Virus record (IMG/VR): IMGVR_UViG_3300031857_018492
Span: 1 to 50,570 of that record
Length of the DNA stretch: 50,570 nt
Direction: 5' to 3' (one strand)
Origin: a virus
Below are positions 48,062-50,570 of the stretch, in pieces. How positions within the stretch are numbered: the stretch's first letter is position 1; every line of letters begins with the position of its first letter. The position numbers were made by a program, and so were the translations under genes. Under the pieces are notes generated by a model. The model was not told where the DNA came from, made no database searches, and worked only from the letters and a program-made list of their open reading frames with translations.

Positions 48062-48325
48062 ATGAGAATCAACGAAATACTGATTAGAGAAACAGCATCA
48101 GCAGGAGCCACATCATCAGGCAGTATTGCTACGGTTGTTTCTCCGCATATCGCTATAGGACCAGATAGATTTAAGAAGAGTTACACAGGCACACCAGGAC
48201 AGTCAGGAAAACGAGCACCTCGAGTGCCTGCAGCATACACACCAAAAAATTCCAATGGCACTGCCAAAGGCGCACACGAATTAGCAGGCACCAGTCTATT
48301 TGGTGGGCCACTGGTGAGAAGATAA
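48062..48325 (+). CDS. Small basic protein with T4-like targeting N-terminus
   Basis: An 87-residue protein. MRINEILIRETASAG has I-R-E at residues 8-10, the exact place of the gp21 cleavage site in T4 internal proteins, followed by a small-residue start (T-A-S-A-G). The body is Gly/Ser/Pro-rich and basic (PGQSGKRAPRVPAAYTPK). A packaged internal protein is likely by analogy. Confidence 0.62.
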   Translation: MRINEILIRETASAGATSSGSIATVVSPHIAIGPDRFKKSYTGTPGQSGKRAPRVPAAYTPKNSNGTAKGAHELAGTSLFGGPLVRR

Positions 48326-48355
48326 TAAATTAAAAAACTTCCTATAATTTTTAAT

Positions 48356-48363
48356 TATAAATA
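48356..48363 (+). promoter_or_regulatory. T4-type late promoter box
   Basis: Perfect TATAAATA, five bases before the ATG at 48369. The mRNA would be leaderless or nearly so. Confidence 0.68.
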
Positions 48364-48368
48364 TTTTT

Positions 48369-49670
48369 ATGAAAATTGCTATTCTTGGTAATTCTGCTAG
48401 TACAGATTTTATAGTACAAACTATGTTAAAATGTAACAAAGTCGAAACCATGTATCATTTAGGTGCTCCTATAAATTCTTTAAAAACTGATCGATATATT
48501 CCAATATCATTGTTTTATTCAGATATTACTGTTGAAAAAAATAAAGAATTTATTTTAGAATTTCCTTACAAAAATATTGTTGATTTAATTCTTCCTATGA
48601 ATAATCAATATCAATTGTGGACAGAATTTTACAATAAAATGAAAAATAGTAAGGCAGCAGTATTAATGTCTAACAGACAAGTAGGTATGTTAGAATGGTC
48701 TAAAATTATAGGAAAAAAGTTCCTTAAGGAAGCTGGAATACCAACTTCTGTTAGTAAAGAATATAATCTTCAAGAATTAATTAAAGAATTTTTAAATATA
48801 CCTCGACCATTTGTTTTAAAATATGATCAATATTGGCGAGAAGAATTAGTAGGAAAAAATTTCCTTGAAGGTTCTAATCCTAAATCTCCAACAATAATTA
48901 TTACAAATGAAAATTATAAAGAAGAATTTGATTTATTAAAAAAAGAAACTACTGATTTATTAACAACAAAATTTTTTGAAAATCAAAAATTTCTTATCGA
49001 GGAATATATTGATGGCATTAGAGAATTTTCATATCATGCATTAATGAACGATACTAGTTGGACATATTTAGGATGTGCTAGAGATTATAAAAAAAGATAT
49101 GAAAATGATCAAGGATATAACACTGCTGGTATGGGATCTTATAGTCCTGTTACTGATGTGAATCCTATTATTCATTCTTATATAGATCGTTTACGTAAAC
49201 TATTAAAAGAAAAAAGAATTAGTTATATTGGTTTTTTATATTTAGGAATTATTATTGATAAAAATGGAACTCCTATTGTTTTAGAAATAAACACACGTCC
49301 AGGTTGCCCAGAAATACAAAGTATTTTATCTGTAATAGATGATAATATTGTTGATCTTTTTTATAAAGCAGCAACAAACCAAGAATTAAAACCAGTTAAA
49401 TTTTCTAATAAATCAGCAGTATCGATACGAATAATTAATAAAGAATATAATTTAGATTTAAGAAAAAATAATATTATTCAATTTCCAGAACTATATCCTC
49501 CTATTGAAAATATTTGTATTCAATATAATACACAACAAAATTCACTTTCTTCAGTAATTACAACAACTGCTGATAACATAGACTTAGCTAGCGACAATCT
49601 ATATGCATTCTTAAAAAACAAAAATATGGGTAATTTTACATATAGAAAAGATATTGGATATCTAAGATAA
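48369..49670 (+). CDS. PurD-like ATP-grasp ligase
   Basis: A 433-residue ATP-grasp protein similar to phosphoribosylamine-glycine ligase (GAR synthetase), the second step of purine synthesis. The Rossmann start is MKIAILGNSAS (PurD has G-x-G-G-R-E-H, not kept). LEWSKIIGKKFLKEAGIPT, IEEYIDGIREFSYHAL, AGMGSYSPV and VLEINTRPGCPEIQ fit PurD blocks. Loss of the first motif means another amine or acid may be ligated. The coding DNA is distinctly more AT-rich than the neighbours, suggesting recent transfer. It has its own perfect late box. Confidence 0.74.
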   Translation: MKIAILGNSASTDFIVQTMLKCNKVETMYHLGAPINSLKTDRYIPISLFYSDITVEKNKEFILEFPYKNIVDLILPMNNQYQLWTEFYNKMKNSKAAVLMSNRQVGMLEWSKIIGKKFLKEAGIPTSVSKEYNLQELIKEFLNIPRPFVLKYDQYWREELVGKNFLEGSNPKSPTIIITNENYKEEFDLLKKETTDLLTTKFFENQKFLIEEYIDGIREFSYHALMNDTSWTYLGCARDYKKRYENDQGYNTAGMGSYSPVTDVNPIIHSYIDRLRKLLKEKRISYIGFLYLGIIIDKNGTPIVLEINTRPGCPEIQSILSVIDDNIVDLFYKAATNQELKPVKFSNKSAVSIRIINKEYNLDLRKNNIIQFPELYPPIENICIQYNTQQNSLSSVITTTADNIDLASDNLYAFLKNKNMGNFTYRKDIGYLR

Positions 49671-49671
49671 G

Positions 49672-49679
49672 ATTAAATA
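49672..49679 (+). promoter_or_regulatory. Late-promoter-like box
   Basis: ATTAAATA six bases before the ATG at 49686; a variant of TATAAATA with the usual spacing. Confidence 0.4.
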
Positions 49680-49685
49680 AAAATA

Positions 49686-49850
49686 ATGAGCAAGAAAGAA
49701 AAACCTTACTGTATCAACTGTGGCGGATCCAGCCATTGTAAAAAAACTCTCAAAAGAAAAGAGCAAGAGACTATTAATGATAAAACGGTGCGTGAGTGGA
49801 CCATAGAAGTTTGCCGTAACTGCCACTGCAACCGTTGTCAACCAGCATAA
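49686..49850 (+). CDS. Small Cys-rich zinc-ribbon protein (54 aa)
   Basis: A 54-residue protein with CINC and C in SSHC near the N-terminus and CRNCHCNRC near the C-terminus, a probable zinc-binding fold. Similar small Cys-rich proteins are common in T4-type marine phages. Its end overlaps the late box of the next gene. Confidence 0.62.
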   Translation: MSKKEKPYCINCGGSSHCKKTLKRKEQETINDKTVREWTIEVCRNCHCNRCQPA

Positions 49851-49853
49851 ATA
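49846..49853 (+). promoter_or_regulatory. Late promoter box
   Basis: CATAAATA five bases before the ATG at 49859, overlapping the stop of the zinc-ribbon gene. Confidence 0.6.
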
Positions 49854-49858
49854 AGCAC

Positions 49859-50570
49859 ATGCGTATTAATGAATTAAATGTACCAGTACAACCGGACACA
49901 TATGAAGCCAGTATGTTCATTAAACAGGCTATTAGAGCAGGCAAATACGCAATAAAAATTCATAACTTATTAAACAACGACCAAGAAATGGAATCTTGGG
50001 TGGCTAAAAAAATTGATCTAGCATCAGGTTATATCGCATCTATTGGAAATTATTTAGAAGGACAAACATTCTCAGAAGACGCTGGAGAAGGACACATGTC
50101 AAAATCACAGTTGTATGCAACTGCCAAATATGCTCTGCAGATTGCTTCTATAGTACGACCTGGCGATGATATTGAAGCTTGGCTACAAACTAAAATGAAT
50201 CGAGCAGTGGACATGCTGGACGCAGTGTATCATTATGAAGACTATCAAAGATTAAATCCCTACAGAGAAGAAATAGGAGATCTACATCAGAAGCATGCTG
50301 AAATAGTAAAAAAGAATATCGATGAAATTCTAGCCACAGAAACTCCTGTGGATGACGTAGAGACCAAACCTGGCATGCTGAATATATTAAAGAAAAGAGT
50401 ACACCAATTTGAAAAAGAACGTGCTCAAGAAAATAGAAAAACCAACGAAGCAGGTTCTAGACTACCATCATCAATGGCGAAGACTAAAGCCAAATTGGAC
50501 AGTATGTCTCCAGATGAGATCAGAGCATTTTTCAAAAAAAGAGAAGATTTCGCCAAACAACATGCTGGTG
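49859..50570 (+). CDS. Helical, probable head/core protein (3' end outside window)
   Basis: At least 237 residues, open to the last base. It begins MRINELN, sharing the M-R-I-N-E start of the 48062 protein, then a helical, charged body (QLYATAKYALQIASIVRPGD, later KKRVHQFEKERAQENRK). The late box and neighbours suggest a head core, scaffold or internal protein. No named family is recognised. Confidence 0.65.
   Translation, partial: MRINELNVPVQPDTYEASMFIKQAIRAGKYAIKIHNLLNNDQEMESWVAKKIDLASGYIASIGNYLEGQTFSEDAGEGHMSKSQLYATAKYALQIASIVRPGDDIEAWLQTKMNRAVDMLDAVYHYEDYQRLNPYREEIGDLHQKHAEIVKKNIDEILATETPVDDVETKPGMLNILKKRVHQFEKERAQENRKTNEAGSRLPSSMAKTKAKLDSMSPDEIRAFFKKREDFAKQHAG

Noticed and set aside
1-50570. 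tRNA genes
   Set aside because: I looked for T-arm-like GGTTCGA words and cloverleaf arms between genes and found none that fit; intergenic gaps are mostly too short. A tRNAscan run would settle it.

Overview
The window reads as one continuous piece of a large T4-type myovirus genome, most like the pelagimyophages (T4-like phages of SAR11-type marine or freshwater bacteria) and their cyanomyophage relatives. The evidence is the gene content: a gp44-type clamp loader ATPase, a gp31/GroES-type co-chaperonin, PhoH, a viral A-type Fe-S carrier, SpeD, a peptide deformylase, a tryptophan-halogenase homologue, paralogous tail-fibre proteins with a shared N-terminal module, a GH19 endolysin, a holin and a spanin-like pair. 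The DNA is AT-rich and very dense, with most neighbours overlapping by ATGA or a few bases. Many genes are preceded by a T4-type late promoter box (TATAAATA and close variants). I saw no tRNA gene, CRISPR array, insertion sequence or attachment site, and no gene-free stretch over 300 bases. The host assignment is an inference from gene content.

Layout. 1-6421: a cell-surface and signalling block (curlin-repeat protein, FecR-domain protein, second curlin-repeat protein, exported two-domain sulfurtransferase, CHASE2 adenylate/guanylate cyclase). 6463-14571: SpeD, two paralogous membrane proteins, a DEDD exonuclease, a HIT protein, small unknowns, a pterin-synthase-like enzyme, a glycosyltransferase and a UV-damage endonuclease. 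14579-18734: a translationally coupled operon of SufE, radical SAM enzyme, flavin halogenase homologue, 2OG-Fe(II) oxygenase and A-type Fe-S carrier. 19038-25457: tail fibres/adhesins. 25467-30946: replication and chaperone genes (DnaE-like fragment, GroES, nitroreductase-like, clamp loader, PhoH on the minus strand). 31014-34037: probable virion proteins and the lysis membrane proteins. 34049-38673: DnaJ, peptide deformylase, ClpA. 38665-43289: a virion-type protein, small proteins, a small lipoprotein and a subtilase autotransporter. 43280-50570: late genes, including several proteins that begin with peptides resembling the T4 capsid-targeting sequence, a nucleotidyltransferase-HAD fusion, endolysin, Dps and a PurD-like ATP-grasp enzyme.

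How it seems to work. Two promoter classes can be read by eye. Host-type sigma70 promoters whose -10 box ends 5-9 bases before the ATG, so that the mRNA should be leaderless or nearly so, precede nucleic-acid metabolism and takeover operons. T4-type late boxes, usually 5-12 bases from the ATG, precede structural and late genes. The strongest candidates for undescribed biology are the phage-borne curlin/FecR/CHASE2-cyclase block, the Fe-S/radical SAM/halogenase/2OG oxygenase operon, the leaderless promoter architecture, and the set of putative head-targeted proteins near 43.7-50 kb.
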